Shown here: in pieces, positions 1 through 5,929 of the stretch
How the letters are laid out: each line of letters starts with the position of its first letter
Position numbering within the stretch: position 1 is the first letter of the stretch
NCBI GenBank assembly: GCA_019894655.1
Contig: JAGXNZ010000269.1
Coordinates: 1-9,566 of the forward strand
Origin: Promethearchaeota archaeon
GTDB lineage: Archaea > Asgardarchaeota > Lokiarchaeia > Sigynarchaeales > SOKP01
DNA length: 9,566 bases
Reading direction: 5' to 3'
Translations under genes and position numbers: made by a program
The notes under the pieces: generated by a model
What the model saw: the letters and a program-made list of their open reading frames with translations, nothing else
Told to the model about the DNA's origin: nothing
Database searches by the model: none

Positions 1-197
1 CGATCAATTGTGGTTCCAGTACGACTATTAACCATTTTATAGATCGGAGTTGATTCGACATTTTTTAGGAGTACACGAATAGGCTCTAAACTCTCGTTTT
101 TAAGTTTAAAGCTAAACCACGGACCAGCAAATACTTGTTCTGTCAGTGCTATAAGGTATTTCCCTTTAAACGTTAATTCTTTAATGGAAAAACCCAT
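1..197 (-). CDS. Unrecognised protein, N-terminal fragment cut by the window edge
   Basis: The open frame starts at an ATG whose first base is 197 and runs off the left edge with 65 codons and no stop. The first in-frame stop upstream lies seven codons before this ATG, so it is the only ATG start available. The visible protein begins MGFSIKELTFKGKYLIALTE and continues with alternating hydrophobic and polar stretches (VFAGPWFSFKLKN, IRVLLKNV) that look like beta strands. There is no signal peptide or membrane helix. I do not recognise a family. A TATA-like box lies about 45 bp upstream. It reads in the same direction as the GTPase gene behind it, 168 bp away, but its own promoter suggests it may be transcribed alone. 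That it is a real gene rests on codon-like composition and the intact frame, not on homology. Confidence 0.55.
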   Translation of the reverse strand, partial: MGFSIKELTFKGKYLIALTEQVFAGPWFSFKLKNESLEPIRVLLKNVESTPIYKMVNSRTGTTID

Positions 198-237
198 TAA
201 ATAGCCAGATTGATTTCAAGCAGCTAAAATCTCGTTG

Positions 238-246
238 AATATAACT
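238..246 (-). promoter_or_regulatory. Candidate TATA box for the left-edge gene
   Basis: On the minus strand the sequence reads TTATATTC after an A-rich stretch (AAAAG) that could serve as the BRE. It lies about 45 bp before the ATG at 197, which would leave a leader of roughly 20 bases. The spacing resembles that of the GTPase gene's box. In DNA this AT-rich such boxes also arise by chance. Confidence 0.3.
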
Positions 247-365
247 TTTAGTACTATTTTTTAATAACCTCCTTAAATTGAATTTTAGAGAATTTATTTA
301 TAATTTGAAATAACCTTAATAAATTAAGAATAAGTAAGTAATTTAAAACATTCGTATCTTTGACA

Positions 366-1343
366 TTAAGCCTTTTCAATAAATCGATAAGCAATATAAA
401 GGAACGCTTCGTTAACATTTTCTCCAGTTTTAGCCGATGATAGTATATAGTGAAAACCAAGCTCTCTAGCAACTATTTTTATTTCTTCTTCGCTAATTAT
501 TAATTCATTCTGTAAATCTGATTTATTACCCACTATTACAACTGGTATATCACGGGAGACAGACTTTTTAATATCTTTATACCAGGTTTTTACACTCTCT
601 AAATTATTTGGTCGAGTTCTATCTATTACTATAAACGCTGCACTTGCTCCTTCGTAAAACCTACGTCTGTATGGTGCCATGGAACCAATTTGGCCCCCAA
701 TATCCCACAAAACAAAATTAACTTTTGTTTCTTCGTCCATTACCACGGACTTTTTCGAGATCTCGACTCCGATGGTAGCTATGTAACTTTCGGTAAACAG
801 GTTTTCTACAAACCTATTAATTAAAGATGACTTCCCCACACCATAATCGCCGGTCAGTATTAGTTTCGATGTAAATTCACCTTTAGGTAATTTTCCTTCC
901 CTTCTTTTTGATAAAACGCGAATAATTTCCGGTATCTCTGTAGAAACGTTATCAAATCCCTCAAGAACGAGCTCTACTTTCCCCGCTATATATTCAGAAT
1001 ATATTCGTAACTCTAAATCAGATGTAGTAGGATCAGCTATAGTTGTCAATATCGAACGTGACCCCATCGAGCAATACGCAAATTTCTTATCCTGCATAGA
1101 TGTTATATTGAAGAAGTTACTCTGCGTCTGGAATTCGTTTTTTATCCGATCGATATAGATGTCAAGGAACGCTGAGATCGCGCCCATTACAGAATCAGAT
1201 TCTTTTCCGGCTTTTTCTTTGCTATCCGAAGCGATTATAAAACCATCTCTATCGCAAATTGCCACTGCGATAACACCATCAATATCGAACATGAAATTTT
1301 CTAATAACGATTCAAGTAAATCAATATTAGGTAAACTTTCCAT
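366..1343 (-). CDS. Roadblock/LC7 domain fused to a Ras/Rab-like small GTPase
   Basis: This is a predicted GTP-binding switch protein of 325 residues. Residues about 7-130 form a roadblock/LC7 domain (GVIAVAICDRDGFIIAS near 23-39; strands near 86-105). After a basic linker (KRREGK) comes a complete G domain: P-loop GDYGVGKSS at 165-173 (K171, S172), switch I Thr190 in TIGVE, G3 WDIGGQ at 213-218 with Gln218, G4 NKSD at 273-276, and G5 SAK at 303-305. The G5 context (SAKTGENVNEAF) is strikingly Rab-like, whereas WDIGGQ resembles Arf and G-alpha proteins. There is no prenylatable C-terminal cysteine, transmembrane helix or signal peptide, so it is probably cytosolic or recruited by partners. 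In bacterial MglA/MglB and eukaryotic Rag/Ragulator systems, roadblock proteins regulate or scaffold GTPases in trans; here both parts are in cis. I chose the ATG at 1343; an in-frame TTG three codons upstream is the alternative. A TATA box lies about 50 bp upstream. Confidence 0.93.
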   Translation of the reverse strand: MESLPNIDLLESLLENFMFDIDGVIAVAICDRDGFIIASDSKEKAGKESDSVMGAISAFLDIYIDRIKNEFQTQSNFFNITSMQDKKFAYCSMGSRSILTTIADPTTSDLELRIYSEYIAGKVELVLEGFDNVSTEIPEIIRVLSKRREGKLPKGEFTSKLILTGDYGVGKSSLINRFVENLFTESYIATIGVEISKKSVVMDEETKVNFVLWDIGGQIGSMAPYRRRFYEGASAAFIVIDRTRPNNLESVKTWYKDIKKSVSRDIPVVIVGNKSDLQNELIISEEEIKIVARELGFHYILSSAKTGENVNEAFLYIAYRFIEKA

Positions 1344-1392
1344 AGGTCTCAACTTCGTAGGTCTTCTCTTACAAATATTATTGTTTTAAAAG

Positions 1393-1400
1393 AATATAAA
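1393..1400 (-). promoter_or_regulatory. Candidate TATA box of the roadblock-GTPase gene
   Basis: The minus strand reads TTTATATT, a close match to the archaeal TATA consensus, centred about 53 bp before the ATG at 1343. With transcription starting about 25 bp downstream, the mRNA would have a leader of roughly 25-30 bases. No clear Shine-Dalgarno sequence is visible in that leader. Confidence 0.5.
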
Positions 1401-1474
1401 TATAGCTATAAAAGAGATAGAAATAACCGTCTCTTCTAGTCATTCATGCAATATTTAATCTAAAGGTAGTAGAG

Positions 1475-1501
1475 TTTTCTCAGAAAAATTGAATCCAATT
1501 T
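1475..1501. promoter_or_regulatory. Two abutting palindromes in the divergent spacer, candidate operator
   Basis: A perfect dyad, TTTTCT-C-AGAAAA, occupies 1475-1487. It overlaps by two bases a second perfect dyad, AAATTG-AATC-CAATTT, at 1486-1501. Both sit immediately upstream of the TATA-like box at 1508-1515 that would drive the small plus-strand ORF. They are about 130-160 bp upstream of the GTPase start. Two 6-bp half-site palindromes side by side suggest binding sites for a dimeric regulator. The half-sites are short and AT-rich, so chance is possible. Confidence 0.3.
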
Positions 1502-1507
1502 CTATGG

Positions 1508-1515
1508 TTATATAT
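1508..1515 (+). promoter_or_regulatory. Candidate TATA box of the 59-residue ORF
   Basis: TTATATAT is centred about 50 bp before the ATG at 1562, nearly the spacing seen for the divergent GTPase gene. It lies seven bases downstream of the paired palindromes. Confidence 0.35.
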
Positions 1516-1561
1516 CACAATATTATTCCTTTTTTTATTCAAATTATTTCTTCATTATTTT

Positions 1562-1741
1562 ATGTTAGATAATTTATCTTTAAAAGATACTACATCTGAA
1601 GAGAACCAAATAGAAGAAATCTTATATAGGGCTGTAAGCCTTTTTGAGAAAACTGGATTAAAAGATTTAGCAGAGAAATGGGATACTATTCTGAAAATGT
1701 ATGCAGGAAAAAAGGAATTAATCAAAACAGACATATATTAA
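1562..1741 (+). CDS. Small helical hypothetical protein (59 aa)
   Basis: This short ORF starts at an ATG and encodes MLDNLSLKDTTSEENQIEEI, continuing LYRAVSLFEKTGLKDLAEKW and ending KTDIY. Residues about 14-50 should form two amphipathic helices. Their spacing (ILYRAVSLFEKTGLKDLAEKWDTI) resembles a single TPR-like helical hairpin, so it could be a small helical adaptor or the remnant of a longer TPR protein. There is no signal or membrane segment. A real gene is suggested by a TATA-like box about 50 bp upstream, two adjacent palindromes, and T-tracts about 60 bp after the stop that could terminate transcription. It diverges from the roadblock-GTPase gene and so may share regulation with it. 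No family is recognised, and the short length leaves doubt that it is translated. Confidence 0.5.
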   Translation: MLDNLSLKDTTSEENQIEEILYRAVSLFEKTGLKDLAEKWDTILKMYAGKKELIKTDIY

Positions 1742-1801
1742 GCTTCTGAATTACGAAATCCTAATATTCTTCAAATTCAATGCTATTGGCGATTAATATA
1801 C

Positions 1802-1823
1802 TTTTTTTCTCTTCTAGTTTTTT
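1802..1823 (+). terminator. T-tract terminator after the 59-residue ORF
   Basis: Runs of seven T (1802-1808) and six T (1818-1823) lie on the plus strand, about 60 bp after the stop at 1741. Archaeal RNA polymerase terminates at such tracts without a hairpin. The rest of the spacer between this ORF and the methyltransferase end (1742-1904) shows nothing else recognisable. Confidence 0.45.
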
Positions 1824-1904
1824 CTCAATGTCTTTCTCCTAAAAATAAATCTGCTAATATCTGAAATAAATCTCAAATTCCTAATTTTATACCCAAATTA
1901 TAAT

Positions 1905-3827
1905 TTACTTTTTTAAATTATTTATAAAATTTGAGATATAATTTCGATCTTTCTTGTTAATGTTAAATAAATCGTATACAAGTAGATCAGAATCCCGTTG
2001 AAGATTATTTATCTTTTCCTTATTTTCTCTTACATTTTTAAGTATGTTAATTATTTTATTGCCTAAATTTCTAGCTAATTGCTTCTCGTTTGTAGTTATT
2101 GGCACTCTTAATGGCAATGCTTTCAGTTTTTCAATTAAAACTCGCGGAAACAATTTTTTATACGAACCAAACGATTTAATAAAATAATAAGATAATAATT
2201 GTGAGTTTAAAAGACCTAAAAGATATTTGTTATTAAATTCTAGAATTGAGGAACTGATTATTTTTAAGTTGTAGTATGATTGAGAGGTAATAGCATAGTC
2301 ATCGACTGTTGCACAAATCATATTATCCTGGCTTATTTGCCGGATTACGATTCGATTTTTATATATATCCAAGCCCTTGTAGTTAATACCTTTTTTGGTT
2401 ATGTCTATAAATTTTAATTCATTAACGACGTACCTATTCATTGAATAAATAAACGGTTTGAAATTTGATTCAAGCCCATTTGGAATCTTGTCTATTATTA
2501 TTTTTTCGATAGAATTAGGATTGAGAATAGACATACACTCAGGGCATTTAAATTCTTTACTTGGAAGGGGATAAAATCTATTACAGTTATCACAAAAAAT
2601 AACCTTGCCCTCCTTACCTAATTCAACGCCTCTGCTCATTCTAATACTAAACTTAGAGCTTTCGATTAGCTGTTCTAGTCTTGGAAAATTTTTATTGAGA
2701 TGATCAAGAATTCTAAGATCATTTTCGTTTAAATTAATTAAAAACTCGTAATCCCAATGTTCAATTAGATTTTGAAGAATATTATTATCAGCTTGAGATT
2801 GGGTTAATGGAAATTTAATTTTAATTAGATTGCTTTTCCTTTTTACCTCATCTGATTCTTTTTCTAAAGTAATAATGATATTTGAAACTACGGGTTCATC
2901 AAATTGCGGACCGTTGTAATAAATCTCTCTTATTTTTGTTGAGTTGTATATATATCTTCTAAGCATTTTACGGTTTGATAACGCGAGTAGAGAATCCGGG
3001 ATAATATACCCGAGTAACCCGTTTTTTTTTAATATTTTTATTCCTAACTCAAGAAAGAGCTGATAATAATCGTATTGACCCTTGTTTGTCTCCAAGGGAA
3101 GTTTTTCAATGAGTTTTCTATAATCTTGCGGAATGGCTCGAATGAATAAATAAGGAGGATTTCCTATTACATAGTCGTATTTAATATTAAAATTAAATTG
3201 AAGAGTATCTTTATTGTAAATATTGAATACGGGTATCTCGTATTCTTTATCTACCTCTAAAATAATGTTAAAGAGGTCAAAAAATATAATATAAAAGTTG
3301 ATTTGGCATAATATACAAGCAATTGGATTTATATCAATACCAGAGATATTTACTTTAATCTTGTTGATAACATCTTTCGCTTGTTTAGCAGTAGGCTCTG
3401 AATTTTCTTTCAATTTAAGTTGCTTTCCTAATTTTTCTGTGAGAACATTCACTGCTCTAATTAAAAAGCTCCCGGAACCACAACTCAAATCTATTAATAT
3501 CTTATTTTCTATATCGTGCTGGTCTGTATACCCAACACTCTTTAAAATGTAATCAACTATATGAATGGGTGTGAAAAATTCACCCATAGTTTTTCTTTGG
3601 GAATGAGGAACGACTTTTTCGTATAATTTAGCTATTATATCCAAATCGAACCTTTGTTTATCCCCCTGTTCTTTAGGATAAATTTCTTTAGAATCAATTT
3701 TAGATAAATTTTCAACAATTTTAAGAATGAAATCGTTTACTTCATTATCTTTCATATTAATTCCATATTGTTTCATTAAGGTTGATATTAATCCCCTTTC
3801 GATTAAGAAATCTTTGAAATCGCTCAT
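1905..3827 (-). CDS. Adenine-specific DNA methyltransferase (Eco57I/TaqI-like) with internal zinc ribbon
   Basis: This 640-residue protein is a predicted N6-adenine DNA methyltransferase using S-adenosylmethionine. After a short helical N terminus come GEFFTP at 82-87, the SAM-binding motif DLSCGSGSF at 113-121, GIDINP at 163-168, and the catalytic NPPY motif in GNPPY at 222-226. The C-terminal half resembles a TaqI-like target-recognition domain: NSQLLSYYF at 541-549 and LKALPLRVP at 568-576 are typical of it. Inserted at about 410-432 is a zinc ribbon with Cys412-x2-Cys415 and Cys428-x2-Cys431. Only about 75 residues precede the methylase motifs, too few for the PD-(D/E)xK nuclease of type IIG enzymes, and no nuclease gene is adjacent. 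It therefore looks like a solitary methyltransferase, or one whose partner lies elsewhere. The ATG at 3827 has a TATA box about 21 bp upstream, suggesting a leaderless transcript. Confidence 0.9.
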   Translation of the reverse strand: MSDFKDFLIERGLISTLMKQYGINMKDNEVNDFILKIVENLSKIDSKEIYPKEQGDKQRFDLDIIAKLYEKVVPHSQRKTMGEFFTPIHIVDYILKSVGYTDQHDIENKILIDLSCGSGSFLIRAVNVLTEKLGKQLKLKENSEPTAKQAKDVINKIKVNISGIDINPIACILCQINFYIIFFDLFNIILEVDKEYEIPVFNIYNKDTLQFNFNIKYDYVIGNPPYLFIRAIPQDYRKLIEKLPLETNKGQYDYYQLFLELGIKILKKNGLLGYIIPDSLLALSNRKMLRRYIYNSTKIREIYYNGPQFDEPVVSNIIITLEKESDEVKRKSNLIKIKFPLTQSQADNNILQNLIEHWDYEFLINLNENDLRILDHLNKNFPRLEQLIESSKFSIRMSRGVELGKEGKVIFCDNCNRFYPLPSKEFKCPECMSILNPNSIEKIIIDKIPNGLESNFKPFIYSMNRYVVNELKFIDITKKGINYKGLDIYKNRIVIRQISQDNMICATVDDYAITSQSYYNLKIISSSILEFNNKYLLGLLNSQLLSYYFIKSFGSYKKLFPRVLIEKLKALPLRVPITTNEKQLARNLGNKIINILKNVRENKEKINNLQRDSDLLVYDLFNINKKDRNYISNFINNLKK

Positions 3828-3844
3828 AAAGTTTGGTTTTAGGT

Positions 3845-3852
3845 ATTATAAA
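3845..3852 (-). promoter_or_regulatory. TATA box of the DNA methyltransferase gene
   Basis: The minus strand reads TTTATAAT, centred about 21 bp before the ATG at 3827. Transcription would start at or very near the start codon. It shares a 103-bp divergent spacer with the TrmO promoter. Confidence 0.5.
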
Positions 3853-3900
3853 TCAAAAAATGTTTTATCAAATAATACTTCTTTTTAACCAGAATAAAGT

Positions 3901-3908
3901 TTTATATT
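3901..3908 (+). promoter_or_regulatory. TATA box of the trmO gene
   Basis: TTTATATT, preceded by the purine-rich AATAAAG that could act as BRE, is centred about 26 bp before the ATG at 3931. This is the expected distance between box and start site, so a leaderless mRNA beginning at the ATG is predicted. It supports 3931 as the true start. Confidence 0.6.
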
Positions 3909-3930
3909 TAATTACAAGTTCTTCAAGAAT

Positions 3931-4437
3931 ATGGAAATCAACAAAAGAGAATTAATCGATCCAAATGAAAGAAAATTCCCAAATGAGATTTGTTTTCAGC
4001 CCATAGGAATCATCCATTCTCCTTTTACGGGATTGAAGGGAATTCCTATTCAATCAACCATGTCTGATGCGAAAGGAAAAATAGAAATATTTAAACAGTA
4101 CCAAGATGCCTTAAAAGACTTAGATGGCTTTTCACACATTTTTTGTTTATATTTTTTCGACATGGTGAATCCCCCTGTTCCACTACAATCAAAACCCTTT
4201 TTGATAGACGAGATTAAGGGAGTTTTTGCCATCCGAACACCCTTTAGACCTAACCCTATAGGTATTTCAATCCTTAGACTTTTTGAAATTGATGAAAATA
4301 TCTTATTCGTAGGTGATTTGGATGTATTAGATAAGACGCCAGTTTTAGATATCAAACCCTATGTTCCTCAATTTGATTGTCAAAAAACAACTAAAATTGG
4401 ATGGTTAGAAGGTAATATAATAAGAAGAATGAGTTGA
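3931..4437 (+). CDS. trmO: TrmO/TsaA family tRNA (t6A37) N6-methyltransferase
   Basis: This is a 168-residue member of the TrmO (TsaA/YaeB) family. In bacteria TrmO methylates N6-threonylcarbamoyladenosine at position 37 of some tRNAs, using S-adenosylmethionine bound in an unusual beta-barrel. Visible family motifs are FQPIGIIHSPF at 22-32, DGFSHIFCLYFF at 65-76, the hallmark GVFAIRTPFRPNPIGIS at 97-113, and TPVLDIKPYVPQFD at 136-149. The length suits the single-domain archaeal form, which lacks the C-terminal extension of the E. coli enzyme. The first 20 or so residues are a polar extension before the barrel. The gene diverges from the DNA methyltransferase and has its own TATA box. The 135-bp gap after it, with a further TATA-like box, suggests it is monocistronic. 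The family assignment is firm; the precise tRNA substrate in this organism is inferred. Confidence 0.93.
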   Translation: MEINKRELIDPNERKFPNEICFQPIGIIHSPFTGLKGIPIQSTMSDAKGKIEIFKQYQDALKDLDGFSHIFCLYFFDMVNPPVPLQSKPFLIDEIKGVFAIRTPFRPNPIGISILRLFEIDENILFVGDLDVLDKTPVLDIKPYVPQFDCQKTTKIGWLEGNIIRRMS

Positions 4438-4497
4438 AAAAGGAGTCATTAACACAGAAAGTTATGTAAAAATACTTATAATTCTTAAACCAATAAG

Positions 4498-4506
4498 TAT
4501 ATAAAA
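4498..4506 (+). promoter_or_regulatory. Candidate TATA box of the first 7TM gene
   Basis: TATATAAAA, with an upstream ATAAG, lies about 70 bp before the ATG at 4573. This would give a leader of about 45 bases. Within that leader a short dyad, GTTCG near 4539-4543 and CGAAC at 4566-4570, could form a small stem just before the start codon. Confidence 0.4.
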
Positions 4507-4572
4507 TTACAATTTATCTACTTAAACAGCGAATTAGGTTCGTGATAATTAGAAAGAATTCCAATCGAACAC

Positions 4573-5673
4573 ATGATTGCAACCACATTTATAAGTATAT
4601 TTATTATAATATACTCAATTGGGATTACTCATGTAGTAATTCACAGAGAGAACTATGATCCCGAAAATCTTTTCTTAATAGTTTTGGTTTCATATTTAAT
4701 TTTCGAGGGCATTTATATCGTTTCGTTTAGTTTATCAGCTGAGAAAGGCTTCAATACATCTTCTGCGTTAACATTATGGTACATCTCAGTAATCGCTCGC
4801 ATTACTTCCATTGGACAATTTGCTTCAATTCATAATAGTGAACTAATTAAGGACAGTAAAATAAAAATATTCCCCGGATTGTCTTATCTTTTTATGTTTG
4901 GTCTTATAATTAGCATATTATTCAATCCAAATTCCTTTACACTAATAGAAACCGATTTAGAATATTATTTTTCATTTGAAAATGTAGGTTTACTCACTTC
5001 TATTATAATTTATAATTCAATCATAGTTATTTTTACCTGGATTATACAAATAAGCGGATATAAGAATTTTGCTGATAAAAAGTTAGGCAATTTTTTTACA
5101 TTTTTTTTATTACTATTTAGCTTAAACATTCTCTTCTATACATTAACCATTATTACATTGAATATTTATTTCAAAGTAATTCATCTAGTTTTGTATGATG
5201 TTAGTATCGGTTATTTAATCTATATTATAATAAAAAAACCTAATTTTTTTGTAGTTTTTACAAACAAAATCTATGATTTTATTATATTCCATAAATCGGG
5301 AATTCTTCTTTATTCGTATAACTTCCAGTCGAGAGAAGAAGTTGATGAGAGTCTTTTAAAAGGTAGTATATTGATAGGCATTAATCACATTTTAGCGAAT
5401 TTATCAGATGTAGAAAATCAAGTTACACATATAAAAATGAAAGATCGTGGAGTCGTCTTTCGCTTTAATACTCAATTAGGTTATGCTGCCTTATTAATTG
5501 CCAAACATAGAAATAAAATTCTGGAATCTGCTGTAGAGAAATTTATGCAAGATTTTTCCAAAATTAATGAAGAAAACTTACAAAATTTAAACCGTTTAAT
5601 TGATGTTTCTAAATTTAAAAATGCTAATAAACTCATCACTAAAAATTTTAGCCACTATTTAACAGAGGCTTAA
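4573..5673 (+). CDS. 7TM membrane protein with C-terminal longin-like domain, paralogue A
   Basis: This 366-residue membrane protein has seven predicted helices, at roughly 2-23, 31-54, 64-86, 100-117, 137-160, 172-198 and 202-221. The arrangement resembles the N-terminal 7TM sensor region of some histidine kinases. No HisKA, HATPase, GGDEF or other known output motif follows. After a junction KKPNFFVVFTNKIY (221-234) comes a cytosolic domain of about 130 residues. Its predicted order is strand (231-239), strand (GILLYSYNF, 243-251), helix (257-277), strands near 283-289, 294-300 and 304-311, and helices (313-331, 337-361). That is the longin order, hence the call, but this is inference from secondary structure. 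The next gene is a paralogue sharing HKSGI(L/V)LYSYNF, GSILIG(I/L)NHIL and LNRLI blocks. A roadblock-like or novel fold is the alternative. T-tracts about 100 bp downstream suggest separate transcription from paralogue B. Confidence 0.85.
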   Translation: MIATTFISIFIIIYSIGITHVVIHRENYDPENLFLIVLVSYLIFEGIYIVSFSLSAEKGFNTSSALTLWYISVIARITSIGQFASIHNSELIKDSKIKIFPGLSYLFMFGLIISILFNPNSFTLIETDLEYYFSFENVGLLTSIIIYNSIIVIFTWIIQISGYKNFADKKLGNFFTFFLLLFSLNILFYTLTIITLNIYFKVIHLVLYDVSIGYLIYIIIKKPNFFVVFTNKIYDFIIFHKSGILLYSYNFQSREEVDESLLKGSILIGINHILANLSDVENQVTHIKMKDRGVVFRFNTQLGYAALLIAKHRNKILESAVEKFMQDFSKINEENLQNLNRLIDVSKFKNANKLITKNFSHYLTEA

Positions 5674-5727
5674 GTATTCTAAGTAAGATATAGCAGAGTA
5701 GAATAAATAGATAGGAATAGCACTTTA

Positions 5728-5924
5728 AATGTGTAAAAAGGGTGTTTTATTGCAAAAATCTTTAATATTCTTTTTTATCTCTTCTTTGAATGGTTTTTGA
5801 GTAATTCTTAAAAATGAATGTTTCTTCTTTATTTAAATAGGCATATTTTTATTCTATGCTTCTTCGAAATCTCACAGATTTTTGCATTTCAATAAGTTAA
5901 TCGGAAGATAATTTTTTACACATT
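5728..5924. repeat. Two nested inverted repeats between the 7TM paralogues
   Basis: The outer pair is AATGTGTAAAAA at 5728-5739 and its exact complement at 5913-5924, ending five bases before the ATG of paralogue B. The inner pair is TGCAAAAATCT at 5751-5761 and its exact complement at 5876-5886. Both pairs are perfect (12 and 11 bp) and correctly nested, with unequal spacers of 11 and 26 bases between the arms on each side. A short ATT match is also offset beside the inner arms. Possible explanations are a long-range RNA stem, paired protein-binding sites, or remnants of an inverted element. The enclosed ~115 bp also holds T-tracts and no ORF. Confidence 0.5.
5771..5798 (+). terminator. T-tract terminator after paralogue A
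   Basis: Six T at 5771-5776 and five T at 5794-5798 lie in a pyrimidine-rich stretch about 100 bp after the stop of paralogue A. This is the usual form of an archaeal intrinsic terminator. Confidence 0.4.
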
Positions 5925-5929
5925 AAATT

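Noticed and set aside
268..275. Perfect Shine-Dalgarno-like TAAGGAGGT on the minus strand
   Set aside because: The nearest usable ATG (197) is about 70 bases downstream, far too distant for ribosome binding; probably chance.
366..400. C-terminal prenylation (CAAX or CC) motif on the GTPase
   Set aside because: The protein ends RFIEKA with no cysteine.
254..472. Minus-strand open frame of 72 codons overlapping the 3' end of the GTPase gene
   Set aside because: Half of it lies within the GTPase coding sequence in another frame, its composition is Leu/Lys/Ile-rich from AT bias, and it has no promoter or family match.
1350..1352. TTG as the start of the roadblock-GTPase gene
   Set aside because: It would add only MRP before an ATG three codons later; the ATG is the simpler start and no ribosome-binding site favours the TTG.
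1159..1389. Plus-strand open frame antisense to the roadblock domain
   Set aside because: It is a complementary-strand shadow of a well-supported gene, with no domain or promoter of its own.
3298..3552. Plus-strand open frame inside the DNA methyltransferase
   Set aside because: It is antisense to the SAM-binding region of a convincing gene and shows no recognisable protein features.
1905..3827. Bifunctional type IIG restriction-modification enzyme
   Set aside because: The N-terminal part before GEFFTP is only about 80 residues and contains no PD-(D/E)xK pattern, so a fused nuclease is not supported.
4050..4355. Minus-strand open frame inside trmO
   Set aside because: It is antisense to the conserved TrmO motifs; no independent support.
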